Shown: positions 1-5,450, counted from the stretch's first letter. The stretch is 5,450 nt of DNA from Pseudomonadota bacterium (GCA_023423855.1 JAFAEU010000368.1:1-5450), one strand, 5' to 3'. The notes: generated by a model from the sequence alone, not told the origin. Numbers and translations: made by a program.

Positions 1-57
1 GACGCGCTCCCGGCGCGCGAGGAGCCGCGGACGCTGCTGCAGACCGACCGGCGTTGA
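1..57 (+). CDS. C-terminal end of an unidentified protein (partial)
   Basis: The reading frame is open from the first base and ends at a TGA at 55-57. It gives 18 residues that finish with PRTLLQTDRR. Seventeen of the 18 sense codons end in G or C, which is what coding DNA looks like in this genome, and no other gene competes for the space. The tail is charged and hydrophilic, with no recognisable motif, so no function can be given. It runs in the same direction as the next two genes, but the 276-base gap to the next start argues against tight co-transcription. A chance open frame cannot be excluded over so short a stretch. Confidence 0.45.
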   Translation, partial: DALPAREEPRTLLQTDRR

Positions 58-86
58 CCGCAGGCGCGAAGGAACGGGTATCCGGA

Positions 87-189
87 TTCCAGCGCGGGTC
101 ACGATCCGTGGCGCTCCCTTCCCACGCTTTGCTGGAAAGGTGCCGAAGGTGCGCGAAGCGGGCTCTTCTCCCGCTGGCGGAAGAAAGGA
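87..189. repeat. Structured gene-free leader with short inverted repeats
   Basis: This part of the 58-333 gap holds several inverted repeats. A 7-bp perfect pair lies at 87-93 and 131-137 (TTCCAGC/GCTGGAA) and encloses a small CACG-ATC-CGTG hairpin at 100-110. A 6-bp perfect pair lies at 157-162 and 170-175 (AGCGGG/CCCGCT). The right arm of the latter could instead pair, with one mismatch, with GCGGAAGAA just downstream (about 178-186), so two folds exclude each other. There is no T-run, so it does not look like a finished terminator. It may be a degraded dispersed palindromic element or an untranslated leader. I see no gene in 58-333 on either strand; the open frames there are shadows. Confidence 0.3.
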
Positions 190-321
190 GGCAGTGACCG
201 TTCAAGCATCGCGGACGCAACATGCGAGCCGTCGCGCGCAGTTAACGACCTGGCCGCACGCGCCGTCCTTTCGATGCGCACACCGCGCAGCCCGCCGTCC
301 CCCCGGCGCGGCCCATCCGAC

Positions 322-327
322 GGGAGA
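322..327 (+). promoter_or_regulatory. Ribosome binding site setting the start at 334
   Basis: GGGAGA ends six bases before the ATG at 334, a good Shine-Dalgarno match and spacing. An in-frame ATG at 274 would add 20 Arg/Pro-rich residues ahead of the signal peptide and has no such site, so the start at 334 is preferred. Confidence 0.6.
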
Positions 328-333
328 ATCCAG

Positions 334-1002
334 ATGAGCCTTCGACGCACAAGAGCGCTGTGCCACGGCATCGCACTGTCCGCACTGCTGCTCGCCGCAC
401 CCGCATTCGCGGGACCGCCGCTGCTGTGCCATCCCTTCGACACCGGCGGTGCGCCGTCGCTGGACTGGGGCGGCAAGGGCTGGAACCAGGCGCGCGCCGA
501 CTATCCGCTCGACCGCCTCGTCGCGAACACGGAGGCCCTGCTGACGCCCGCCACGCCGCTGATCGCGCGCATGGAAACGCTGCGCCGCGCGGCGATCTAC
601 GCCAGCCGCGACGGCCGCGTCGCGCGCGACCTCGCCGCACGGCTCGATGCGCGCCTCGCCGCCGCGTCCGGCAACGACGCGCGCGCGCTGGCTGCGTTCG
701 ACGCCGGTTACTTCCGCGAGACCGTGCAGGACATCGTGCGCCTGCAGGGCTACGACATGCCCGGCGTCGGCAAGGTCGACGCGCCGGCGCTGCGCAGGCT
801 GCTCGCCGGCGGCGACGGCAGCGCGCTCATCGACGAGGCGCTGGCGCTGCGTCCGCGCGATGCTTCCCTGCGCTTCGCCGCCGCGCTGGTGGCGGCCGCC
901 GACCAGCGCAAGGACGATCATGCGACCCACGTCCGGCTCGCGCAGGCGGGCGCCGCCGAAGATCGCCTGCTGGCGATGAACATCGCGCAGATCGCGGACT
1001 AG
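334..1002 (+). CDS. Secreted protein of unknown function with LCHPFDTG motif
   Basis: The product has 222 residues. Residues 1-26 form a clear Sec signal peptide: basic MSLRRTR, a hydrophobic stretch around 12-24, and an APAFA cleavage site before GPP. The mature protein should therefore be periplasmic or exported. It opens with LLCHPFDTG (30-38) and a Trp/Gly-rich segment (45-50). The rest is mostly helical and Ala/Leu/Arg-rich, including ARMETLRRAAIYASRD (78-93), AAFDAGYFRE (120-129) and a helix-repeat-like end (165-220). From memory, similar secreted proteins with a CxPFDIG-like start, a METLRRA segment and a FDAGY segment occur in Xanthomonadaceae and Acidobacteria as uncharacterised proteins. 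I cannot name a domain, and see no catalytic motif. The only Cys of the mature protein is C32 in the motif. The start is set by the Shine-Dalgarno sequence at 322-327. It is separated from argD by a hairpin-bearing gap, so it is probably its own transcription unit. Confidence 0.8.
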   Translation: MSLRRTRALCHGIALSALLLAAPAFAGPPLLCHPFDTGGAPSLDWGGKGWNQARADYPLDRLVANTEALLTPATPLIARMETLRRAAIYASRDGRVARDLAARLDARLAAASGNDARALAAFDAGYFRETVQDIVRLQGYDMPGVGKVDAPALRRLLAGGDGSALIDEALALRPRDASLRFAAALVAAADQRKDDHATHVRLAQAGAAEDRLLAMNIAQIAD

Positions 1003-1013
1003 CTGTTCTCATG

Positions 1014-1043
1014 GCTCCTTCCCCCGCTTGCGGGGGAGGGAGC
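1014..1043. repeat. GC-rich hairpin, dispersed-palindrome type
   Basis: GCTCCTTCCCCCG (1014-1026) and CGGGGGAGGGAGC (1031-1043) form a 13-bp stem with one G-T pair around the loop CTTG. It starts 11 bases after the stop of the secreted-protein gene. There is no T-run after it, so it is not a canonical terminator, though such a stem could still stop or protect the 3' end of the upstream transcript. The CCCCCGCTTGCGGGGG core is, from memory, a common dispersed intergenic palindrome in high-GC proteobacteria. Confidence 0.6.
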
Positions 1044-1050
1044 TTACAGC

Positions 1051-1064
1051 GCGGCAATTGCCGC
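1051..1064. promoter_or_regulatory. Perfect 14-bp palindrome upstream of argD
   Basis: GCGGCAATTGCCGC is an exact palindrome eight bases after the hairpin and 80 bases before the argD start. Its size and symmetry would suit a dimeric regulator, and its AATTG centre is AT-rich against a GC-rich background. It does not clearly match an ArgR box. Its function is unknown and chance is possible. Confidence 0.3.
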
Positions 1065-1109
1065 CCCGCAGGTTGACGACTGCACCGCGCGCAAGGCACC
1101 CGGACGCGG

Positions 1110-1115
1110 CACAAT
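1110..1115 (+). promoter_or_regulatory. Possible -10 element for argD
   Basis: CACAAT, inside GGCACAATGCC, lies 29 bases before the argD ATG and is one of the few AT-containing hexamers in the gap. A TTGACG at 1073-1078 looks like a -35 box but sits 31 bases away, too far for a normal sigma-70 pair, and the sequence 17 bases upstream is CG-rich. A short leader starting near 1120 is plausible; support is weak. Confidence 0.25.
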
Positions 1116-1144
1116 GCCGACCTTCGCCACGCCCCGCCACGCGC

Positions 1145-2386
1145 ATGACCCAGCCCAGCACCACCGCCGAACTCGTCGCCCTCGGACAGCAGCGCTACCT
1201 GCCGGTCTACCGACCGCGCCAGGTGATCCTCGAACGCGGGCAGGGCGCGCGGCTGTGGGACCGCGACGGGCGCGAGTACATCGACTTCTCCGCCGGCATC
1301 GCGGTCTGCGGCCTCGGGCACAACGATCCCGACCTCGTCGCCGCGCTGACCGGGCAGGCGGGCAAGCTGTGGCACACCAGCAACGTTTTCTACAGCGAGC
1401 CGCCGCTGCGGCTGGCCGAGGAACTGGCCACCGCCTCGCGCTTCGCCTCGCGCGTGTTCCTGTGCAACTCCGGCGCCGAGGCCAACGAGGCCGCGATCAA
1501 GCTGATCCGCAAGTGGGCCGCCGCGCAGGGCCGCGAACCGTCGCGGCGCGTGATCGTCACCTTCCGCGGCAGCTTCCACGGCCGCACCCTGGCAGCGGTC
1601 ACCGCGACCGCGCAGCCGAAGTACCAGGCCGGCTACGAGCCGCTGCCCGGCGGCTTCCGCTATGTCGATTTCAACGACGCGACTGCGCTGGAGGTCGCGA
1701 TGGCCTGCGGCGACGTGGCCGCGGTGCTGGTCGAGCCGGTGCAGGGCGAGGGCGGGGTGATGCCGGCCGCGCCCGGCTTCCTGCGCACGGTGCGCGAACT
1801 GTGCGACCACCACGGCGCCCTGCTTGCGCTGGACGAGATCCAGAGCGGCATGGGCCGCACCGGCACCCTGTTCGCGCACTGGCAGGACCAGGTCGCGCCG
1901 GACATCGTGACCCTGGCCAAGGCGCTGGGTGGGGGATTCCCGATCGGCGCGATGCTCGCGGGCCCGAAGGTCGCCGAGGCGATGCAGTTCGGCGACCATG
2001 GCACCACCTTCGGCGGCAACCCGCTGGCGGCGGCGGTGGCGCGCGTCGCGCTGCGCAAGCTGTCCTCGCCGGGGATCATGGCCAACGTGACGCGACAGGC
2101 GGCGGCGCTGCGCGCCGGCATCGACGCGCTCGACCGCAACCTCGACCTGTTCTCCGAAGTCCGCGGCCGCGGGCTGATGCTCGGCGCCGTGCTCAAGCCC
2201 GGACACGCCGGCCGCGCCGGCGAGCTGCTCGACCTCGCCGCCGCCAACGGCCTGCTGTTGCTGCAGGCCGGCCCGGACGTGCTGCGCTTCGTGCCGCCGC
2301 TCAGCATCGGCGACGCCGAGGTGGCCGAGGGCCTGCGCCGCCTGGCGCCCGCACTGCGCGATTTCGCGGTGAACGCGGCGCGCTGA
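1145..2386 (+). CDS. argD: Acetylornithine aminotransferase (class III PLP enzyme)
   Basis: The product has 413 residues, the normal family length. It converts N-acetylglutamate semialdehyde and glutamate to N-acetylornithine and 2-oxoglutarate in cytoplasmic arginine synthesis; enzymes of this family can also act on succinyl-diaminopimelate or succinylornithine (astC/aruC). Visible class III features are the phosphate-binding NSGAEANEAAIK (108-119), SFHGRT (143-148) with the ring-stacking Phe144 and substrate-binding Arg147, QGEGG (200-204), LDEIQSGMGRTG (229-240) with the PLP-nitrogen Asp230, the Schiff-base Lys259 in LAKALGGGFP, and GTTFGGNP (286-293). The sequence closely resembles the Xanthomonas ArgD I remember. 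In xanthomonads acetylornithine feeds an acetylornithine carbamoyltransferase. The ATG at 1145 is chosen because family homologues begin just before the VYRPRQV segment; the frame is open further upstream to a TTG at 1028 but that part is Arg/Pro-rich filler. There is no clear Shine-Dalgarno sequence. No other arg gene is in view. The argD versus astC choice is uncertain. Confidence 0.95.
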   Translation: MTQPSTTAELVALGQQRYLPVYRPRQVILERGQGARLWDRDGREYIDFSAGIAVCGLGHNDPDLVAALTGQAGKLWHTSNVFYSEPPLRLAEELATASRFASRVFLCNSGAEANEAAIKLIRKWAAAQGREPSRRVIVTFRGSFHGRTLAAVTATAQPKYQAGYEPLPGGFRYVDFNDATALEVAMACGDVAAVLVEPVQGEGGVMPAAPGFLRTVRELCDHHGALLALDEIQSGMGRTGTLFAHWQDQVAPDIVTLAKALGGGFPIGAMLAGPKVAEAMQFGDHGTTFGGNPLAAAVARVALRKLSSPGIMANVTRQAAALRAGIDALDRNLDLFSEVRGRGLMLGAVLKPGHAGRAGELLDLAAANGLLLLQAGPDVLRFVPPLSIGDAEVAEGLRRLAPALRDFAVNAAR

Positions 2387-2480
2387 CTCTGCCGGGATGG
2401 GGAGAAGTCCGCGGCGATCGCCCGCCAGCGAACCGGCATCACCCCCACGTCCGCGCACCTGGGCGGGGAACCAGGCAGGC

Positions 2481-2556
2481 CTGTCATTTCGACCGGAGGG
2501 AGAAATCCCCCTCCGGCGCGCGTGAAGAAGATGTCTCCCTGCGGTCGAAATGACAG
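2481..2556. repeat. 76-bp near-perfect palindromic repeat (REP/MITE-like)
   Basis: The arms at 2481-2503 (begins CTGTCATTTCGACC) and 2534-2556 (ends GGTCGAAATGACAG) are inverted copies matching at 22 of 23 bases; the one difference is G2496. They enclose a 30-base centre. Because of the symmetry both strands read as look-alike peptides starting CHFDRRE, a false-ORF signature I remember from many genomes. There is no transposase, so it would be a non-autonomous element. It lies between argD and the converging receptor gene, a typical place for such repeats. The rest of the 2387-2480 stretch shows nothing beyond a minor CCTGG/CCAGG pair. Confidence 0.75.
2493..2516. repeat. Alternative hairpin inside the left arm
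   Basis: CCGGAGGG (2493-2500) and CCCTCCGG (2509-2516) pair perfectly around an 8-base loop. This fold competes with the long palindrome and uses G2496, the one base at which the two long arms disagree. Confidence 0.5.
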
Positions 2557-2625
2557 GGACATGGAACGGACGACGGGAATGCGCCGGACGCAGTGCGTAC
2601 ACCGCTCGAATCTGCGGAGAAACGA

Positions 2626-2659
2626 AAAAAAGCCCCGGGCATTGGCCCGGGGCTTTTTT
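2626..2659. terminator. Two-way rho-independent terminator
   Basis: A 9-bp perfect GC stem (GCCCCGGGC at 2632-2640, GCCCGGGGC at 2645-2653) with loop ATTG is flanked by seven A's on the left and six T's on the right, so it works as an intrinsic terminator read from either strand. It lies 37 bases past the stop of the minus-strand receptor and 239 bases past argD. It is therefore mainly the receptor terminator, with seven T's on that strand, while also ending argD read-through. Confidence 0.93.
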
Positions 2660-2696
2660 CCAGGGATGCAACGCGGGCGTTCGCCCGCCGCACCGG

Positions 2697-4001
2697 TCAC
2701 CAGAAGCGGATATCCGCGCTCAGCAGGTACGAACGCGCCGGCCCGAGCAGCACGCGCGACATCGGCCAGTTGCCCGAGGTGGCATAGGTCTCATCGGTCA
2801 CGTTGTCGACGTTGAGTCGCAGCGTGAGCTTCTCGTTGAACGCATACGAGGCCATCAGGTTGCCGACGGTGTAGCCGGGCAACTCGCCCCAGCGGCCGTT
2901 CGGGATCAGGCGGTCGGCGTCGTCCGGGCGGCCGGCCCAGGAATCGCCGGCGTGCTGCACGCCGCCGCCGAGGACGAAGCCGTTGCCGAAGTCGTAGGTG
3001 GTCCACAGGTTGGCCGAGCGCCTGGGCGTGAACGAGAGCTGGCTGCCGTCCACGCCTTCGCCGCCGGCGACGATCGCCGCGCAGTCGGCAACCGTCGCGC
3101 CGGCGCGGTAGTCGGCCGGTGCCGCGGTGCAGCGCGCCTGGTCGAGGTAGCTGCCGATCCGGCGCTCGCTGTCGAGGAACACCGCGCCGGCGAACACGGT
3201 CCAGGCGTCGGTGATGCGGCCGACCGCGCTGAGCTCCACGCCGCGCACCACCTGCTTGCCGTAGCCGCGCAGCACTTCCGGGCTGGCGGCGTCGCCCGGC
3301 TCCTTGCCGGTGACGGCGACGCTGCGCCGCTCGGTGTTGAAGATCGCGGCGGTGGTGCTCAGGCGCTCGTCGAAGAAGTTCCACTTCACGCCGAGCTCGT
3401 GGCTGACCGCGCGCTGCGGCTTGGCCGATTCGTTGTTCTGCCCGGCCAGGCCGGGGAAGGTGTTGTTGCCGGTGCGCGAGATGTCGGGGTTCGACAGGTA
3501 GTTGCCTGGCGGCAGGGTGGCGATGTTGACCGCGGCGTACAGCGTGCCGTTCTCCACCGGTTTGAACACCAGGCCCAGCTTGCCGCCCAGCGTGGTCTCG
3601 CCGACCTCGTAGCCGTCCGGCCCCTGCGGCGAGCCGTCGGCATTCCTGCTGTCGATCTCCACCTCGTAGCGTTCCGCGCGCAGGCCGCCGGTCAGCTGCC
3701 AGCGCTCGCTGAACTGTACGGTGTCGTAGAGGTAGGCGGCGACGGTGTCGATCAGCACGCGGCTGGTCTGCGTCGGCGTCGGCTTGCCGTGGACGGCGCG
3801 GCGGTAGTCCGGTGCGAACGCATCGGTCGCCGGCGGGTTGACCGTGCCGAAGCGGCCGCTCTCCGACTCCTCGCGGCTGAACTCGAGGCCGGCGGCGAGC
3901 GTGTGCGAGACCGCGCCGGTGTCGAAGCGCGCGCCGAGGTTGGTCAGGTTCGACAGGCCGGTGTTGTCGCGCTGGTAGAACTGGGTCTGCGCGTGGCCGT
4001 T
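2697..4001 (-). CDS. Receptor C-terminal fragment: beta-barrel
   Basis: This frame is open from 4001 to a TGA at 2697-2699 and begins NGHAQTQFYQRDNTG. It has no proper start at its beginning; a GTG at 3758 is the first plausible one and would drop barrel strands, so it is best read as the continuation of the upstream frame. It contains the alternating barrel strands, an extracellular-loop segment with a cysteine pair (YLDQARC...VADC), the family-typical LPGYTVGNLMASYAF and LRLNVDNVTDETYAT segments near the end, and the outer-membrane C-terminal signature ending in Phe-Trp that BAM recognises. No further interruption is seen. Without signal peptide and plug it would not be exported or functional by itself. 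Confidence 0.85.
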   Translation of the reverse strand, partial: NGHAQTQFYQRDNTGLSNLTNLGARFDTGAVSHTLAAGLEFSREESESGRFGTVNPPATDAFAPDYRRAVHGKPTPTQTSRVLIDTVAAYLYDTVQFSERWQLTGGLRAERYEVEIDSRNADGSPQGPDGYEVGETTLGGKLGLVFKPVENGTLYAAVNIATLPPGNYLSNPDISRTGNNTFPGLAGQNNESAKPQRAVSHELGVKWNFFDERLSTTAAIFNTERRSVAVTGKEPGDAASPEVLRGYGKQVVRGVELSAVGRITDAWTVFAGAVFLDSERRIGSYLDQARCTAAPADYRAGATVADCAAIVAGGEGVDGSQLSFTPRRSANLWTTYDFGNGFVLGGGVQHAGDSWAGRPDDADRLIPNGRWGELPGYTVGNLMASYAFNEKLTLRLNVDNVTDETYATSGNWPMSRVLLGPARSYLLSADIRFW

Positions 4002-5029
4002 TCATCGGCGGCGACGTAGCCGGTGGGCACGGTGAAGCCGGAGTCGCGCGTGGTCGAACTCCAGCGGGTCTGGTTGCTGAGGGTCAGCGTTGGCGAGAAG
4101 TCGTGCTCGATGCGCGCGAGCACCGACGAGGTGACGTTCTCGTCGTAGTCCGAGGCCAGCCCGTAGAAGCTGTCGCTGTCGGCGCGCGCGGCGACAGGAT
4201 CATGGTTGATCGTGCCTTCGATCATCGCGCCCGGCACGCCCCAGTCCGGGCGCCCGGACTGGCTGAGGTACTGCGCGGCGAGGATCACGCGGGTATCGGT
4301 GCCGAGGCCGAAGGCCAGCGAGGGCGCGATGCCGAACGCATCGCTACCGGCGTGCTCGCGCCCGGCCACGCCGCCGCCCTTGGCCAGCAGGTTCAGGCGC
4401 AGCGCGCTGGTCTCGCCGATCTGGTTGTTGATGTCGACAGTGCCGCGCAGGCGCGCGTCGGCATCGGTGCCGTCGGTGCCATAGCTGGCGGTGCCGCGGG
4501 CGAAGTAACCCAGCTGCGGGGTCTTGCTGACGAGGTTGACGTAGCCGCCGAGGCCGCCGCGACCGTTGTCCGCCGCCGGGCCCTTGGCCACTTCCACCTG
4601 CTCCAGGTTGAACACGTCGCGCGCGTAGTTGCCCGAGTCGCGCACGCCGTCGATGAAGATGCTGCCGCTGGTGTCGAAGCCGCGCAGGCTGAAGTTGTTG
4701 TTGCTGGTCCCGAAGCCGTTCTCGCCGGCGTTGAAGCTGATGCCGGGGGTGTTGCGCAGCACGTCGGTCAGGGTCTGCGCGCCCTGGGCGTTGAAGACGT
4801 CGGCCGGCACCACCGAGATCGTCTGCGGGGTGTCGAGCAGCGGCGCGGTGAGCTTGGGCGAGGAGGCGCGGGTCGGTGCTTCGCCGACGACTTCGATCGT
4901 GTCGAAGGTGCGTTCGCGAGCGGTGTTCCCGCCGGTGTCCTGGGCATGCAGCGGCATGGTCGCAAGGGCGGTCAGCAGGGCCGCGGCCAGCGGGCTGCGG
5001 CGGAACGGCGAACGGGTGTGGAGAGGCAT
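3944..5029 (-). CDS. Receptor N-terminal fragment: signal, TonB box, plug, early barrel
   Basis: As written this frame encodes 361 residues; about the first 347 are genuine receptor and the last dozen or so (RPSSTSATTPACRT) are out of frame. Residues 1-30 are a Sec signal peptide with basic start, hydrophobic core and cleavage near LHAQ. TFDTIEVVG (41-49) is the TonB box region. The plug runs from about 62 to 170: DTPQTISVVP (66-75), LTDVLRNTPGISFNAGENG (87-105), FSLRGFDTSGSIFIDGVRDSG (113-133), VEVAKGPAADNGRGGLGGYVN (145-165), then VSKTP. These segments are characteristic of catecholate siderophore receptors. Barrel strands follow. The ATG at 5029 has no purine-rich Shine-Dalgarno sequence; the DNA ahead of it is pyrimidine-rich on the coding strand, but the signal peptide starts cleanly here. 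On its own the fragment could not form a pore. Confidence 0.85.
   Translation of the reverse strand: MPLHTRSPFRRSPLAAALLTALATMPLHAQDTGGNTARERTFDTIEVVGEAPTRASSPKLTAPLLDTPQTISVVPADVFNAQGAQTLTDVLRNTPGISFNAGENGFGTSNNNFSLRGFDTSGSIFIDGVRDSGNYARDVFNLEQVEVAKGPAADNGRGGLGGYVNLVSKTPQLGYFARGTASYGTDGTDADARLRGTVDINNQIGETSALRLNLLAKGGGVAGREHAGSDAFGIAPSLAFGLGTDTRVILAAQYLSQSGRPDWGVPGAMIEGTINHDPVAARADSDSFYGLASDYDENVTSSVLARIEHDFSPTLTLSNQTRWSSTTRDSGFTVPTGYVAADETATRRPSSTSATTPACRT
3988..3989 (-). other. Likely frameshift point (one base missing)
   Basis: On the minus strand the bases read ACG-CGC-AGACCCAG. Adding a C between CGC and AG restores R-Q-T-Q-F-Y and links the two receptor frames. The exact base is inferred from family fit; the sequence alone limits the shift to 3944-4001. 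Confidence 0.6.
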
Positions 5030-5142
5030 GGGCGGGATTCCGGAGGAAGTGGAAGTGGGGTCGGATTGCAGGACGCCGGCGGCGGAGCCGTACCGGCGCG
5101 GCAGCGGAAACGAAGGAAAGGGACGCGGGCGACATCGCGTGA

Positions 5143-5159
5143 GTCCGCGCGCGGCGGAC
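5143..5159. repeat. Short GC inverted repeat upstream of the receptor
   Basis: GTCCGC (5143-5148) and GCGGAC (5154-5159) form a 6-bp stem with loop GCGCG; the core CCGCGCGCGG (5145-5154) is itself a perfect 10-bp palindrome. It lies between the stop at 5175 and the receptor start at 5029. It could be a weak terminator stem without a T-run or a regulator site, but GC bias alone can produce such sequence. Confidence 0.25.
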
Positions 5160-5174
5160 CGGGGAAGCGCCGCG

Positions 5175-5450
5175 TCAGGCCGTGATCGGCGGGGCGCGGC
5201 TGCGCGCCGCCGGCAGCGGCGGATGCATGGGTGCGCCCGCGGCGACGGCGGGCAAGGGGAGTTGCGCCGCCGGCGGGCGGAGCGTCAGAAGCACCGGCTG
5301 CGCCATGACGGGAGCCGGGCAGGCCTGTGCGCCGTGGTCCGCGTGCTGCGCGGCGAGCATGGCTCCCCGGCGCGGCTTTTTCGCCCGCAGCGTGTCGGAC
5401 GCCGGGGCGCCCGGCGCCTGCGGCAGCGGGACCAGGCCTGGGAGGCTTGG
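5175..5450 (-). CDS. C-terminal part of a Pro/Ala-rich protein of unknown function (partial)
   Basis: The minus-strand frame is open from the window edge at 5450 to a TGA at 5175-5177, giving at least 91 residues. About nine in ten codons end in G or C, which supports real coding. The visible part is Pro/Ala/Leu-rich with a basic patch (RAKKPRRGA), a small His/Cys cluster (AQHADHGAQACPAP) and a tail ending ARSRAPPITA. No membrane segment is visible. The HADH...CP cluster and RAPP tail loosely recall DUF2946-type small proteins, which are often found beside TonB receptors, but the usual second cysteine is missing, so this is a guess. An internal ATG at 5360 could start a 61-residue protein, but the frame continues upstream. 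It lies 145 bases upstream of the receptor on the same strand and could share its transcript. Confidence 0.42.
   Translation of the reverse strand, partial: PSLPGLVPLPQAPGAPASDTLRAKKPRRGAMLAAQHADHGAQACPAPVMAQPVLLTLRPPAAQLPLPAVAAGAPMHPPLPAARSRAPPITA

Larger units (their letters stand above)
2697..5029 (-). pseudogene. TonB-dependent siderophore receptor, split by a frameshift
   Basis: Two adjacent minus-strand frames together make one outer-membrane receptor of about 777 residues, a normal size for the siderophore family. The first frame supplies signal peptide, TonB box, plug and early barrel; the second supplies the rest of the barrel and the terminal aromatic residue (ADIRFW). The switch must lie between 4001, where the second frame opens after a TGA at 4002-4004, and 3944, where the first frame ends. 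Adding one C (minus strand) at 3988/3989 reads ADETATR-Q-TQFYQRDNTGLSNLTNL, which fits the family in this stretch, so a one-base loss there is the simplest explanation. No long homopolymer or slippery site is present. Family knowledge points to import of catecholate ferric siderophores (Fiu/PiuA-like) powered by TonB-ExbBD. No clear Fur box is seen upstream. It may be a true pseudogene or a sequence error. Confidence 0.85.

Noticed and set aside
202..930. 242-codon minus-strand frame opposite the secreted-protein gene
   Set aside because: The plus strand has a Shine-Dalgarno sequence, a signal peptide and conserved-looking segments; the minus frame has only Arg/Ala/Gly-rich filler.
1073..1078. 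TTGACG as the argD -35 box
   Set aside because: The nearest acceptable -10 (CACAAT at 1110) is 31 bases away, so the two cannot form one sigma-70 promoter.
2481..2556. CRISPR repeat or tRNA/sRNA gene in the gap after argD
   Set aside because: There is only one inverted-repeat unit, with no spaced direct repeats and no tRNA-like arms or CCA end.
827..2671. Very long open frame (614 codons) on the minus strand across argD
   Set aside because: It lies antisense to a clear argD, is Arg/Ala/Gly-rich without any domain, and runs through the palindromic repeat. It is a shadow of high-GC codon bias.
2791..4005. 404-codon minus-strand frame overlapping the receptor C-terminal half, starting at an ATG at 4005
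   Set aside because: Its product is Arg/Pro-rich (MKRPRADPVLPARQ...), with no barrel pattern; the neighbouring frame carries the genuine barrel sequence.
3944..4005. Programmed frameshifting to make a full receptor
   Set aside because: No slippery heptamer, homopolymer or downstream structure is evident, and TonB receptors are not known to use it. A mutation or sequence error is simpler.
2550..4019. 489-codon plus-strand frame opposite the receptor
   Set aside because: It is antisense to well-defined barrel sequence, has low-complexity Val/Ala/Arg/Gly composition, and starts inside the repeat and terminator region.
4103..5185. 360-codon plus-strand frame opposite the receptor plug
   Set aside because: It is a mirror of the receptor coding frame with no motif, signal or family resemblance.

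Overview
The window is very GC-rich. Its genes mostly end codons in G or C and several lack a clear Shine-Dalgarno sequence. The argD-like protein resembles, from memory, the Xanthomonas ArgD family almost end to end, and the intergenic gaps carry palindromic repeats of a kind common in Xanthomonadaceae. A Lysobacter/Luteimonas-like gammaproteobacterium is the best guess; this is inference from style, not from a marker gene.

Layout, left to right. The first 57 bases are the tail of an unidentified plus-strand gene. A structured, gene-free leader of about 275 bases follows. Then comes a plus-strand gene (334-1002) for a small secreted protein of unknown function with a conserved-looking LCHPFDTG start. 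A short gap with a dispersed-type GC hairpin and a perfect 14-bp palindrome precedes argD (1145-2386), an acetylornithine aminotransferase-type PLP enzyme. The next gap (2387-2696) holds a 76-bp near-perfect palindromic repeat and a strong two-way terminator that separates argD from a converging minus-strand gene.

That minus-strand gene (2697-5029) is a TonB-dependent siderophore receptor of the catecholate (Fiu/PiuA-like) type. It has signal peptide, TonB box, plug and barrel, but is broken by an apparent single-base loss near 3988/3989. Restoring one base joins the two halves into a normal receptor of about 777 residues, so this is either a recent pseudogene or a sequencing error. Further right, on the same strand, is the C-terminal end of a proline/alanine-rich protein that runs off the window.

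The genes do not form one pathway: amino-acid metabolism lies on the left and iron uptake on the right. I see no mobile element with a transposase, no tRNA or rRNA, no CRISPR array and no convincing Fur box. I do not see a new multi-gene system here. The observations most worth a second look are the receptor frameshift and the intergenic palindromes.
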